In this document: positions 51,504 through 61,794 of the stretch, in pieces
Position numbering within the stretch: position 1 is the stretch's first letter
Layout of the letters: every line of letters begins with the position of its first letter
NCBI RefSeq assembly: GCF_030580855.1
Contig: NZ_JAUQOP010000029.1
Coordinates: 17,109 to 81,108 of the forward strand
From: Pseudomonas citrullilanati
GTDB taxonomy: Bacteria > Pseudomonadota > Gammaproteobacteria > Pseudomonadales > Pseudomonadaceae
Reading direction: 5' to 3'
DNA length: 64,000 bases
Notes under the pieces: generated by a model
Told to the model about the DNA's origin: nothing
The model's input: only the letters and a program-made list of their open reading frames with translations
Database searches by the model: none
Translations under genes and position numbers: made by a program

Positions 51504-52235
51504 TCAATCGAACACCTGCGGTCGTTGCTTGTTGAGCGTGGACCACCAGAAGACCCAGCCAATCACCCGGATGTTCTGTGCGTCGATCTGTTCAGCGCTG
51601 AAGACTTCGTCGGGGTAGGCGGCGCTGTTGTGGCTGCGCAGGCGTAGGCGGTTGCCGGGGATGCGGTGCAGGTATTTGATGCGCAGCATGCCGTCGTGTT
51701 CGAGGGCGTAGATCTGGCCGTCGACGATGTGGGTGAGGCCGCGGTCGATGGCGAGGAGGGAGCCGTCTTCGATGCGTTCGGCCATGCTGTCGCCGACCAT
51801 GGTGGTGCAGATGGCGTCGCTGGGGTCGATTTCCAGGGTTTCGAGGTGGCTGCGGGGCAGGCGGATGGTCTGGCCGGGGACTTCGATGATGTGGGTCTTG
51901 CTGCTGCCCGGGCTCACAGGGGCTTCGGTGTAGAGGGGCAGTTCGATGTCCTGGGTTTCCGGCACGCTGTAGACGCCCTGGTTTTCGGCGGCTTCATAGG
52001 TGGTGCCGGGGCCCAGGCCCAGTGGGGTTTGCGGGCCTTCGCCGGTGGCGAGCCATTGGGGGCTGACGGTCAGCAGGCCGGCGATGGCGTGGATGCGGCC
52101 GGGCGGGATGCCACGGTTGAACCAGTTGTTCACGTGCTGGGATTTCACGCCGTACAACTTCGCGAAGTCGGCGGAACGGATATTGGCTTCTTTGAGAAGG
52201 GCTCTGAAGCGGTCGCCACTGGAGATTATTTTCAT
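51504..52235 (-). CDS. XRE/S24 repressor (CI/LexA-like)
   Basis: A 243-residue transcription regulator. The N-terminal helix-turn-helix (RSADFAKLYGVKSQHVNNWF, residues about 20-40) is joined to a C-terminal S24 peptidase domain with the Ser/Lys dyad (Ser150 in MVGDSMAERIEDGS, Lys187 in MLRIKYLHR). This is the layout of phage-type repressors that self-cleave with RecA, but no Ala-Gly or Cys-Gly cleavage site is evident in the linker. ATG 52235 is chosen; no RBS-backed longer start. No prophage genes lie next to it, so its targets are unknown. Confidence 0.88.
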   Translation of the reverse strand: MKIISSGDRFRALLKEANIRSADFAKLYGVKSQHVNNWFNRGIPPGRIHAIAGLLTVSPQWLATGEGPQTPLGLGPGTTYEAAENQGVYSVPETQDIELPLYTEAPVSPGSSKTHIIEVPGQTIRLPRSHLETLEIDPSDAICTTMVGDSMAERIEDGSLLAIDRGLTHIVDGQIYALEHDGMLRIKYLHRIPGNRLRLRSHNSAAYPDEVFSAEQIDAQNIRVIGWVFWWSTLNKQRPQVFD

Positions 52236-52311
52236 AAACGGAAAGTTTAGGGGCGAGCGTGTTTTCGGCAATAAACATGTCGTGCAGATTTATAAGACGA
52301 TCTTTCCGTTT
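52236..52311. promoter_or_regulatory. Inverted AAACGGAAAG sites upstream of the repressor
   Basis: AAACGGAAAG (52236-52245) and CTTTCCGTTT (52302-52311) form a perfect 10-base inverted pair 56 bases apart, one touching the repressor start codon. They may be operators for autoregulation. Confidence 0.45.
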
Positions 52312-52349
52312 GCGGGATTTGAAAGCGGTGGGCTAAACGCAGTTAAACA

Positions 52350-52372
52350 GTATTAATACGGAAAAGTATTAA
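52350..52372. promoter_or_regulatory. Overlapping palindromes TTAATAC-N6-GTATTAA
   Basis: GTATTAATAC (52350-52359) is a perfect palindrome and overlaps TTAATAC-GGAAAA-GTATTAA (52353-52372). Possible binding site or AT-rich promoter element in the repressor-ppa gap. Confidence 0.45.
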
Positions 52373-52385
52373 GCTGCATTAAGAC

Positions 52386-52414
52386 ATAAAAAAACCCCGG
52401 TGCAAACCGGGGTT
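52386..52414 (-). terminator. Rho-independent terminator of ppa
   Basis: On the minus strand AACCCCGG-N6-CCGGGGTT is followed by a run of T, 18 bases after the ppa stop. Confidence 0.92.
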
Positions 52415-52431
52415 CTTCTGCAAGTTCAGTG

Positions 52432-52959
52432 TCAGCCTTTGTAGGCGGCAACCGACTTGGTGATGGCTTCGCGGGCGGCGTCTGCGCCGGCCCAGCCTTC
52501 GATCTTGACCCACTTGCCTTTTTCGAGGTCTTTGTAGTTCGCGAAGAAGTGCTCGATCTGCTGGATCAGCAGGGCTGGCAGGTCGGTGTATTCCTTCACG
52601 TCGACGTACAGTTGCGACAGTTTGTCGTGGGGTACGGCGATGACTTTGGCATCGCCGCCGCCGTCGTCGGTCATGTTCAGGATGCCGACCGGACGGGCGC
52701 GGATGACCGAGCCTGGAGCCACTGGGTAAGGGGTCACGACCAGCACGTCGAGGGGGTCGCCGTCGTCGGCCAGGGTGTTGGGGATGTAACCGTAGTTGGC
52801 CGGGTAGAACATCGGGGTGGCCATGAAACGGTCAACGAACAGGCAATCGCTGTCTTTGTCGATTTCGTATTTGATCGGGGCGTGGTTGGCCGGGATTTCG
52901 ATCGCGACGTAGATGTCGTTCGGCAGGTCTTTGCCAGCCGGAATCTTGCTGTAGCTCAT
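52432..52959 (-). CDS. ppa: Inorganic pyrophosphatase
   Basis: Hydrolyses pyrophosphate to phosphate in the cytoplasm, pulling biosynthetic reactions forward. The 175-residue family I enzyme shows IEIPANHAPIKYEIDKDS, YPANYGYIPNTLADDGDPLD with its Mg-binding Asp residues, and DKLSQLYVDVKEYTDLP. It is a single gene with a strong terminator. Confidence 0.97.
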   Translation of the reverse strand: MSYSKIPAGKDLPNDIYVAIEIPANHAPIKYEIDKDSDCLFVDRFMATPMFYPANYGYIPNTLADDGDPLDVLVVTPYPVAPGSVIRARPVGILNMTDDGGGDAKVIAVPHDKLSQLYVDVKEYTDLPALLIQQIEHFFANYKDLEKGKWVKIEGWAGADAAREAITKSVAAYKG

Positions 52960-53070
52960 TGGGCGGTGCCCCCGTTAATTGACCAGATGACTGGTCGGAT
53001 TGACCAAAAAGTGGCGGCGATTATAGGCATATTCGGCCGTCGATGCCACGTATCCAGGGTCTTAGAGACC

Positions 53071-53883
53071 TTAGTATGACGGCTGATAGACCGGATCCTC
53101 GGCCTGAAGTTGCCGCAGCCGGGCGAACGGGTCCTGGCGGTAGAACGCCCTGAGCTGTTCGTAGACCTTGGGGTAGGCCTGGTGCAGCAGGTCCGGGGCG
53201 CTGAAGAAGTATTCGCTGGTGACGGCGAAGAACTCCGCCGGGTTTTCCGCCGCGTAGGGGTCGATGACGGTTTCGGCGTCCGGGTCCTTGTCCAGTTGGC
53301 GATTGAGGTCGTCGAAGGCTTGCTGCATGGCCTCGGCCCAGTCGCTGACGCGCATGTCGGCGTGCAGCGGTGGCAGGCCGTTGGCGTCGCCGTTGAGCAT
53401 GTCGAGTTTGTGCGCCAGTTCGTGGATCACCAGGTTGTAGCCGTCCCAGCCACCGCTGGCGAGCACGCCGTCCCAGGCGAGGATGATCGGGCCCTGGGGC
53501 CAGGCTTCGCCGCTGTGTTCGCCGTCCCATTCGTGTTCGATGCCGCTGGCGTCGCGGTGGCGCTGGGGGCTGAGGAAGTCGTCGGGGTAGAGGACGATTT
53601 CGTGGAAGCCCTGGTACCAGTTCAGCTCGCCCAGGTGCATCAGCGGCAATTGGGCCTGGGCGGCGAGCAGCAGGCGCTGCTCCTGGTGCAGTTCGACGCC
53701 GGGCAGGGCGGTGAGGTGCTTGTCATGCAGGAACAGCACGCAGGCTTCCCGCAGCCATTGGTCCTCGGCGGCGCTGATGCCGTCGAGGAAGCTCAGTTGA
53801 TGTCGCACACGCTGCCAGGTGTCCTCGGCCACGGGGTGCTTGGCCAGGGTGCGTTGGCGACGCCAGTTGCTCAGGGACCACAT
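53071..53883 (-). CDS. mtfA: Zinc-dependent peptidase, MtfA family
   Basis: A 270-residue cytosolic metallopeptidase. The active site is VIHELAHKLDMLNG (HExxH variant HELAH), with a downstream AENPAEFFAVTSEYFF glutamate. E. coli MtfA binds the Mlc/DgsA glucose repressor; since Pseudomonas sugar control differs, the substrate here is unknown. It ends near 53071 and is followed by the ppa promoter region. dedA precedes it by six bases. Confidence 0.93.
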   Translation of the reverse strand: MWSLSNWRRQRTLAKHPVAEDTWQRVRHQLSFLDGISAAEDQWLREACVLFLHDKHLTALPGVELHQEQRLLLAAQAQLPLMHLGELNWYQGFHEIVLYPDDFLSPQRHRDASGIEHEWDGEHSGEAWPQGPIILAWDGVLASGGWDGYNLVIHELAHKLDMLNGDANGLPPLHADMRVSDWAEAMQQAFDDLNRQLDKDPDAETVIDPYAAENPAEFFAVTSEYFFSAPDLLHQAYPKVYEQLRAFYRQDPFARLRQLQAEDPVYQPSY

Positions 53884-53889
53884 GGCTGA

Positions 53890-54537
53890 TCAGGCTTTCG
53901 AGGCGCGCTGGCTCATTTTGCTGCGCACCAGGCTGATGATCATCGGCAACAGCGACAGCAGGATGATGCCCACCACCAGCAGCGACAGGTTCTGCTTGAT
54001 GAAGGGGACGTTGCCGAAGAAGAAGCCGAGGGTGACCAGGCCGCCGACCCACAAGACCGTGCCCAGTACGCTGAAGCCGAGGAAGCGCAGGTAGTTCATT
54101 TTCCCCACGCCGGCGACGAAGGGCGCGAAGGTGCGGATGATCGGCAGGAAGCGCGCCAGGGTCACGGTCTTGCCGCCGTGCTTGTCGTAGAAGTCGTGGG
54201 TTTGTTGCAGGTAGTCGCGGCGGAAGATTTTCGAGTTCGGGTTGCTGAACAGTTTCTCGCCGGCGGTGCGCCCGATGAGGTAGTTGGTGCTGTCGCCGAG
54301 GATCGCCGCCAGCATCAGCAGGCCGGCCAGCAGCAGCGGGTCCATGGCACCCCCGGCGGCCACGGCGCCGGCGATGAACAGCAGCGAGTCCCCGGGCAGG
54401 AAGGGCATCACCACCAGGCCGGTTTCACAGAAGATCACCAGGAACAGGATGGCGTAGACCCAGGTGCCGTAGTTCGTCACCAGCATGTCGAGGTACACGT
54501 CGAGATGCAGGATGAGGTCGAGGGGGTTGAAATCCAT
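53890..54537 (-). CDS. DedA family membrane protein
   Basis: A 215-residue inner-membrane protein of the DedA/SNARE-associated family, now linked to undecaprenyl-phosphate or phospholipid flipping. Motifs: FCETGLVVMPFLPGDSLLF, GDSTNYLIGRTAGEK and LARFLPIIRTFAPFVAGVG. The ATG at 54537 (MDFNPLDLILHLDVYLDML) is chosen over a GTG at 54546. Confidence 0.94.
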   Translation of the reverse strand: MDFNPLDLILHLDVYLDMLVTNYGTWVYAILFLVIFCETGLVVMPFLPGDSLLFIAGAVAAGGAMDPLLLAGLLMLAAILGDSTNYLIGRTAGEKLFSNPNSKIFRRDYLQQTHDFYDKHGGKTVTLARFLPIIRTFAPFVAGVGKMNYLRFLGFSVLGTVLWVGGLVTLGFFFGNVPFIKQNLSLLVVGIILLSLLPMIISLVRSKMSQRASKA

Positions 54538-54712
54538 GTAAAGCACCTGTGGTGGCGGCCCGGCTCGGCAGGCTGGAGGGTCTGGCTTTTGAGTATGGCT
54601 ACGGAGTGTGTAGCTTTTTCTTACAAGCTCGGAAGAGCGGGATTATACGGGGTGGAATGTGATGGGCGTGTTGAGTTTGTTGCTGGGGGTTTCGAGGTAG
54701 GGCAGACACCTT

Positions 54713-54846
54713 GTGGCGAGGGGGTTTATCCCCGCTGGAGCGCGAAGCGGTCCCAATAGCAGCCAACCCAGTCGTCCTGATGCATCACATGGTCAGGTTT
54801 TTGGGGCTGCTGCGCAGCCCAGCGGGGATAAATCCCCTCGCCACAG
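54713..54846. repeat. REP element, family B
   Basis: Full inverted element, with a further degenerate half at 54871-54903. They occupy most of the 389-base gap between dedA and the GNAT gene, where I see no other feature. Confidence 0.86.
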
Positions 54847-54926
54847 GGTGGTGTGTCAGGGGGTTGCTGCATGCCCCAGCGGGTGCAAGCTCCCTCGCCA
54901 CAGGCTGTTCACCTGGCCAGAGTGGT

Positions 54927-55388
54927 TCAGAGATCGTCGCTGATCGGCAGCACGTAGTTCTTGAACTCGGTGTCTTCCTTGAAGCCGATGGACTCGTAGG
55001 TCTTCTGCGCCACTTCGTTGTTGCTGCTGGTGGAGACGCGCATGCGCACGGCGTGGGTTTCCTTGGCCATTTTCTTCGCGGTGCGGATCAGGTGGTCGGC
55101 CACCAGTTGGCGGCGGGCGTCTTCGGCGACGTAGATGTCGTTGAGGATCCACACGCGCTTGAGCGACAGCGACGAGAAACTCGGGTAGAGCTGGCAGAAG
55201 CCCAGCAGTTTGCTGTCGTCGTCATCGGGCAGGGCCAGGTAGATCACCGACTCCTTGCGACGCAGGCGCTTTTCGAGGAAGGCCCGGGACGAGTCCGGGT
55301 AGGGCAGCGAGCCATAGAACTCCCGGTATTTGACGAACAATGGGGTCAGCAGGTCCAGGTGTTCCAGGGTCGCTTGAATAATCCGCAT
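54927..55388 (-). CDS. GNAT family N-acetyltransferase
   Basis: A 153-residue acetyltransferase. The acetyl-CoA-binding region is LNDIYVAEDARRQLVADHLI (motif A, with a modified R/Q-x-x-G/A loop), followed by STSSNNEVAQKTYESIGFKE (motif B). The substrate is unknown. It is a single gene starting at 55388. Confidence 0.88.
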   Translation of the reverse strand: MRIIQATLEHLDLLTPLFVKYREFYGSLPYPDSSRAFLEKRLRRKESVIYLALPDDDDSKLLGFCQLYPSFSSLSLKRVWILNDIYVAEDARRQLVADHLIRTAKKMAKETHAVRMRVSTSSNNEVAQKTYESIGFKEDTEFKNYVLPISDDL

Positions 55389-55495
55389 GGCAGGTCTCGT
55401 TTACAAAGGTCGACATGGAGTCTGACAACAACGGCGTTCTGCCGTGCTTTTGATGCTGCCTGAAATCGGATCAAAAACGCAATTGGCGGTACGGA

Positions 55496-56320
55496 TCAGC
55501 TTCGGGGCGGCATCAGTAGGAAATTACCTTTCATATCGGCGGTATTTTCCGAGTCTAGAGTGTGTACCTGCGCTTCATCCTTCAGATTGACCCCCGAGAG
55601 CTGTCTGCGGCAGGCCTCGCGCATCAGGTAGACCAGGCGATGGGCCGCCATGCCGTAGCTCAGGCCTTCGAGCCTGACGTTGGAGATGCAGTTGCGGTAG
55701 GCATCCGTCAGGCCGACCTTGGGGTTGTAGGTGAAGTACAACCCCAGGCTGTCGGGCGAGCTGAGGCCGGGGCGTTCGCCGATGAGGATCACCGACATTT
55801 TCGCGCCGAGGCGCTCGGCCACTTCATCGGCCACCGCGACGCGGCCCTGTTCCACCAGGATGATGGGCGAGACCGACCAGCCGTCGGCGGCGATCTGTTC
55901 TTCCAGCCGCGCCAGGAAGGGCAGGGTATGGCGATGCACCGCCAGCGCCGACAGGCCGTCGGCCACGACGATGGCCAGGTCCATGCCGCCGGGATGGGCA
56001 GCGGCGTAGTCGTCCAGTGCTTGCGCCGAGGCTTCATCCAGCCGGCGACCCAGGTCCGGTCGCTGCAGGTAGCTGTTGCGGTCGCTGGCGGCGCTGTGCA
56101 GCAGCAGGCTTTCGCGGCCGCGCTCGGCCAGTTGTGCGCGAAGGCCCTGGTGGTCGAATGCCAGGTGCACGGCATCGCGGGCCTGGGCGTGGGCGTACTG
56201 GAAGTCCAGTTGCGCCTGGGTCGGCAGGCTGGTGCCGGTACGGCCCAGGGCAATGCGCGCCGGGGTCAGGCGGCGCAGGTCCAGCCAGGGGTTTGACGAA
56301 TCGACAGGTGTCTTGTCCAT
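55496..56320 (-). CDS. eutC: Ethanolamine ammonia-lyase small subunit
   Basis: Light chain of the adenosylcobalamin enzyme that splits ethanolamine into acetaldehyde and ammonia. The 274-residue protein has LRRLTPARIALGRTGTSLPT at its start, the family block DLAIVVADGLSALAVHRHTL, and a C-terminal ISNVRLEGLSYGMAAHRLVY. It begins 11 bases after eutB; ATG 56320 (MDKTPVDSSNPW) is chosen over an unsupported extension to 56434. Confidence 0.96.
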   Translation of the reverse strand: MDKTPVDSSNPWLDLRRLTPARIALGRTGTSLPTQAQLDFQYAHAQARDAVHLAFDHQGLRAQLAERGRESLLLHSAASDRNSYLQRPDLGRRLDEASAQALDDYAAAHPGGMDLAIVVADGLSALAVHRHTLPFLARLEEQIAADGWSVSPIILVEQGRVAVADEVAERLGAKMSVILIGERPGLSSPDSLGLYFTYNPKVGLTDAYRNCISNVRLEGLSYGMAAHRLVYLMREACRRQLSGVNLKDEAQVHTLDSENTADMKGNFLLMPPRS

Positions 56321-56331
56321 CGGTCGCTCAC

Positions 56332-57726
56332 TTATCGCAAATGTGCCAGGGCGTGACGAAACGCCGGCGGCAGGTTGTCGCCGAACCGCACCCGGCCATC
56401 GGCCTGGGTGAAGATGCCCATGTTCGCCAGCCACTGCTCGAACTCCGGCGCCGGTTTCAGGCCCAGGGTCTGGCGGGCGTAGAGGGCATCGTGGAACGAG
56501 GTGGTCTGGTAGTTGAGCATGATGTCGTCGGAACCGGGGATGCCCATGATGAAGTTGATCCCGGCCACGCCCAGCAGGGTCAGCAGGGTGTCCATGTCGT
56601 CCTGGTCGGCTTCGGCGTGGTTGGTGTAGCAGATGTCGCAGCCCATGGGCACGCCCAGCAGCTTGCCGCAGAAGTGGTCTTCGAGGCCGGCGCGGATGAT
56701 CTGCTTGCCGTTGTACAGGTATTCCGGGCCGATGAATCCTACAACCGTGTTGACCAAAAACGGGTTGAAATGTCGGGCCACGGCGTAGGCCCGGGTTTCG
56801 CAGGTTTGTTGATCCACGCCGTGGTGGGCGTTGGCTGACAGCGCGCTGCCTTGGCCGGTTTCGAAGTACATCAGGTTCTTGCCCAGGGTGCCGCGATTCA
56901 GGCTGAGCCCGGCGTCGTAGCCTTCCTGCAACACGTTCAGGTTGATGCCGAAACTGGCGTTGGCCGCTTCGGTGCCGGCGATGGACTGGAACACCAGGTC
57001 CAGGGGCACGCCGCGGTTGGCCGCCTCGATGGACGTGGTGACGTGGGTCAGCACGCAGCCTTGGGTCGGGATGTCGTAGCGCTGGATGATGGCGTCGAGC
57101 ATTTCCAGCATGGCGCAGATCGAGGCCGTGCTGTCGGTGGCCGGGTTGATGCCGATCATGGCGTCGCCGTTGCCGAAGAGCAGGCCGTCGAGGATGCTCG
57201 CGGCGATCCCGGCGGGTTCGTCGGTGGGGTGGTTGGGTTGCAGGCGCGTGGACAGGCGCCCGCGCAGGCCGAGGGTGCCGCGGAACTTCGTCACCACGCG
57301 GATTTTTTGCGCCACCAGTACCAGGTCTTGCACGCGCATGATCTTCGACACGGCGGCGACCATTTCCGGCGTCAGGCCCGGGGCCAGGGCCCGCAGGCTG
57401 TGCTCGTCGGCGGCGTCGCTGAGCAGCCAGTCGCGAAAGCCGCCGACGGTGAGGTGGCTGACGGGGGCGAAGGCGTGTTTGTCGTGGGTGTCGACGATCA
57501 GCCGGGTGACTTCGTCGGCTTCGTAAGGAATCAGCATTTCTTGCAGGAAATGGCTGAGGGGCAGGTCGGCCAGGGCCATTTGCGCGGCCACCCGCTCACC
57601 ATCGTTGAGCGCCGCGACGCCAGCGAGAAAATCCCCGGAGCGCGCCGGGCTGGCCTTGGCCATCAGGTCCTTGAGGCTGTCGAAGCGATAGGTCTGGGCG
57701 CCGACGGAATGGGCGAATGCGGCCAT
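56332..57726 (-). CDS. eutB: Ethanolamine ammonia-lyase large subunit
   Basis: Heavy chain with the TIM-barrel active site that binds ethanolamine and cobalamin. The 464-residue protein shows GLRGRLSTRLQPNHPTD, DGLLFGNGDAMIGINPATDS, QGCVLTHVTTSIEA and MGCDICYTNHAEADQDDMDT. ATG at 57726 (MAAFAHSVGAQTYRF) has the usual family start. No microcompartment genes are present, as is usual in Pseudomonas. Confidence 0.97.
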   Translation of the reverse strand: MAAFAHSVGAQTYRFDSLKDLMAKASPARSGDFLAGVAALNDGERVAAQMALADLPLSHFLQEMLIPYEADEVTRLIVDTHDKHAFAPVSHLTVGGFRDWLLSDAADEHSLRALAPGLTPEMVAAVSKIMRVQDLVLVAQKIRVVTKFRGTLGLRGRLSTRLQPNHPTDEPAGIAASILDGLLFGNGDAMIGINPATDSTASICAMLEMLDAIIQRYDIPTQGCVLTHVTTSIEAANRGVPLDLVFQSIAGTEAANASFGINLNVLQEGYDAGLSLNRGTLGKNLMYFETGQGSALSANAHHGVDQQTCETRAYAVARHFNPFLVNTVVGFIGPEYLYNGKQIIRAGLEDHFCGKLLGVPMGCDICYTNHAEADQDDMDTLLTLLGVAGINFIMGIPGSDDIMLNYQTTSFHDALYARQTLGLKPAPEFEQWLANMGIFTQADGRVRFGDNLPPAFRHALAHLR

Positions 57727-57808
57727 GGGGCGGTGTCCTCCTGAATCTAAATACTCAAACGCAGCGCAGATCCAACTCTGGTGGGAAGCCCCTGTGTGGC
57801 AGAGACCC

Positions 57809-57897
57809 TGTGGGAGCAAAGCTTGCTCGCGACGGCGGAATGTCAGAAATATCTTTCAACTGATACACCGCTATCGCGAGCAAGCTTTGCTCCCACA
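57809..57897. repeat. REP pair, family A
   Basis: Two inverted, diverged REP units between the permease and eutB genes. I see no separate sigma-54 site in this 272-base gap. Confidence 0.84.
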
Positions 57898-57998
57898 GAG
57901 GGTTATTTCTCAAACAGGGCTCGCCTCACAGGGTGAAGGCAACTGCGTGCACTTTTAAATGGCAGGCACCGGACCCTCGGCCCGGCGCCGATGCAAGT

Positions 57999-59369
57999 TC
58001 AGATACCTGTGAGCATAGCGTCCGCCGGGGCGCTGGAGCGTTGTTTGGCGGTCAGTTGGAAGTACAGGTAGCCGACCACCATGAAGCCCAGGAACACCAG
58101 GCCGATCACGGTATTGAACCAGGCCATCGCCACCAGGCAGACCACCGCCAGGAACAGCGCGATGCCCGGCACGACCGGGTAGCCCGGGGCGCGGAAGGTG
58201 CGTTCCAGGTCCGGTTCGACCTTACGCAGCCGGAACAGGCTGAGCATGCTGATGATGTACATCACGATGGCGCCGAACACCGACATGGTGATCATCGCCG
58301 CCGTCAGGCTCATGCCCTGCAGGTTCACCAGGCCGTCGCTGTAGATCGCCGCGATGCCGATCACGCCGCCGGCCAGGATCGCCCGGTGCGGAGTCTGGAA
58401 GCGCGACAGTTTCGCCAGGCCCCGGGGCAGATAGCCGGCCCGGGCCAGGGCGAAGAACTGCCGCGAATAGCCGAGGATGATCCCGTGGAAACTCGCCACC
58501 AGGCCGAACAGGCCGATCCACACCAACATGTGCATCCACGTTGAATTGTTGCCGACCACGGCTTTCATCGCCTGGGGCAGCGGGTCGTTGATGTTCGACA
58601 GCTGGCGCCAATCGCCCACGCCGCCGGCCATGATCATCACGCCGATCGCCAGGAAGACCAGGGTCAGGATGCCGCTGACGTAGGCGCGGGGGATCGTGCG
58701 TTTAGGGTCCTTGGCTTCTTCGGCGGCCATGGCCGCGCCTTCGATGGCGAGGAAGAACCAGATCGCGAACGGAATCGCCGCAAAAATGCCCGGTATTGAG
58801 GCAAGGCTGAACTCATTTGCACCAGACCAGCCGTTGAGCACGAAGTTGCTGAAGCTGAAGCCCGGCGCGACCACGCCCATGAACACCAGCAGTTCGGCCA
58901 CCGCCAGCACCGTGACCACCAGCTCGAACGCCGCGGCGATGCTGACGCCGAGGATGTTCAGGGTCATGAACACCGCATACGCGCCGACCGCCGCGACTTT
59001 TGGGTCCAGTTCCGGAAACTGCACGTTGAGGTAGGCGCCAATGGCCATGGCGATGGCCGGGGGCGCGAAGACGAATTCGATCAACGTGGCGATCCCGGCG
59101 ATCAGCCCGCCTTTCTCGCCGAATGCCCGCCGGCTGTAGGCGAACGGCCCGCCCGCGTGGGGAATGGCGGTGGTCAGCTCGGTGAAACTGAAGATGAAGC
59201 AGGTGTACATCAGCGCGACCATCAGCGCGGTGACGAGGAAGCCCAGGGTGCCGGCGGTGCCCCAGCCATAGCTCCAGCCGAAGTACTCGCCGGAAATCAC
59301 CAGGCCGACGGCGATGCCCCATAAATGCAGGGTGCCGAGTGTGGGTTTGAGTTGGGTGGTAGACGTCAT
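57999..59369 (-). CDS. eat: Ethanolamine permease (APC family)
   Basis: A 456-residue inner-membrane transporter with about twelve helices, of the ethanolamine-specific APC group. Family patterns are HLWGIAVGLVISGEYFGWSY near the start, HAGGPFAYSRRAFGEKGG in helix 3 and SFHGIILGYSRQFFALARAG in the middle. It stands upstream of eutBC on the same strand and behind a sigma-54 promoter, giving import followed by cleavage of ethanolamine. Confidence 0.95.
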   Translation of the reverse strand: MTSTTQLKPTLGTLHLWGIAVGLVISGEYFGWSYGWGTAGTLGFLVTALMVALMYTCFIFSFTELTTAIPHAGGPFAYSRRAFGEKGGLIAGIATLIEFVFAPPAIAMAIGAYLNVQFPELDPKVAAVGAYAVFMTLNILGVSIAAAFELVVTVLAVAELLVFMGVVAPGFSFSNFVLNGWSGANEFSLASIPGIFAAIPFAIWFFLAIEGAAMAAEEAKDPKRTIPRAYVSGILTLVFLAIGVMIMAGGVGDWRQLSNINDPLPQAMKAVVGNNSTWMHMLVWIGLFGLVASFHGIILGYSRQFFALARAGYLPRGLAKLSRFQTPHRAILAGGVIGIAAIYSDGLVNLQGMSLTAAMITMSVFGAIVMYIISMLSLFRLRKVEPDLERTFRAPGYPVVPGIALFLAVVCLVAMAWFNTVIGLVFLGFMVVGYLYFQLTAKQRSSAPADAMLTGI

Positions 59370-59433
59370 AAGTCCTCTCTGTCTTTTTTATTGTTCGATC
59401 TGTTGGACTTTCGGGTTTGTTGTGGAGCAGGCA

Positions 59434-59449
59434 CGCAAGGCTCGTGCCA
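59434..59449 (-). promoter_or_regulatory. Sigma-54 promoter of eat-eutBC
   Basis: On the minus strand TGGCACGAGCCTTGCG matches the consensus TGGCACG-N4-TTGCW except the last base. It lies 65 bases upstream of the permease start. Confidence 0.85.
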
Positions 59450-59536
59450 GAGCGGTGTGGCATTGATTCTGTGTGAGAGTGAGGGCGCTATCGCGGGAAG
59501 TCGGGTCACCCGAAATGAAGCGCCTTTCACAGATCC

Positions 59537-59624
59537 TGTGGGAGCGGGCTTGCTCGCGAAAGCGGTTTTTCAGTCACTGATAAAGTGAATGTGCCGCCGT
59601 CTTCGCGGGCAAGCCCGCTCCCAC
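59537..59624. repeat. REP pair, family A
   Basis: Two inverted REP units between the exaC-type gene and the eat promoter. Confidence 0.85.
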
Positions 59625-59645
59625 AGGTTTTGTGGCGTTACCGGG

Positions 59646-61166
<1,521 letters not shown>

Positions 61167-61237
61167 GATGAGTTCTCCTTGGCTTTTGTGCTTATACGGG
61201 AGGCCGCGCAAAATCGAGCGCCGGTAATAAAGCCTAG

Positions 61238-61253
61238 AGCAAAGGTCGGGCCA
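61238..61253 (-). promoter_or_regulatory. Sigma-54 promoter of exaC
   Basis: On the minus strand TGGCCCGACCTTTGCT has GG-N10-GC spacing and matches TGGCACG-N4-TTGCW at all but one position. It is 72 bases upstream of the start codon. Confidence 0.85.
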
Positions 61254-61342
61254 CCGCCTCGCAGGGCCCGGAAATCAAGACTTTAGGAGGAGGCCGTCGG
61301 ACGAGCGGAGCGGTGCTGTGACGTTTGCGATACAGGGGGCGT

Positions 61343-61374
61343 GACAGTTTGTGCCATGGACGAGACAGTCTGTG
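61343..61374. promoter_or_regulatory. Direct repeats, candidate activator sites
   Basis: GACAGTTTGTG (61343-61353) and GACAGTCTGTG (61364-61374) differ at one base and are 21 bases apart, two helical turns. They lie about 95-130 bases upstream of the sigma-54 promoter, a normal enhancer distance. The second overlaps CAGTC-TGT-GACTG. Confidence 0.55.
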
Positions 61375-61495
61375 ACTGCCAGGTCGCGCCAGCATTGCAA
61401 AGGTGGTTGGGCTGGAGGATGCTGGGGCATTCGTCAGTGGGTCGGCCGAACACAATTGTGGCCAGGGATTTATCTGTGATGAGAGGGACTCATCT

Positions 61496-61627
61496 GTGGC
61501 GAGGGGATTTATCCCCGCTGGGCTGCAAAGCAGCCCCAAAACCTGAGAGTGCGGTGTGTCAGGTTGATCGACTTGGCTGCTTTGGGGGCTGCTTCGCAGC
61601 CCAGCGGGGATAAATCCCCTCGCCACA
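61496..61627. repeat. REP element, family B
   Basis: Full inverted family B element in the 628-base gap between exaC and the regulator. Confidence 0.88.
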
Positions 61628-61630
61628 GGT

Positions 61631-61756
61631 TAAGTGTCAAACCCAGGTCAAGTGTCAAACCCAGGTCAAGTGTCAAACCCAGGTCAAGTGTCAAACACAG
61701 GTCAAGTGTCAAACCCAGGTCAAGTGTCAAACCCAGGTTAAGTGTTAAACAGTTGC
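61631..61756. repeat. 18-base tandem repeat array
   Basis: Six units of CAAGTGTCAAACCCAGGT (first begins TA; fourth has ACACAGGT) followed by a degenerate seventh, TAAGTGTTAAACAGTTGC. It abuts the REP element and ends about 40 bases before the regulator start codon. Confidence 0.92.
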
Positions 61757-61794
61757 TCCAGTAAGGCCGCTACCTTCGGGGAGAATAATAAGAA

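Noticed and set aside
61631..61756. CRISPR-like array
   Set aside because: Units are 18 bases and directly adjacent with no spacers, and no cas genes are present.
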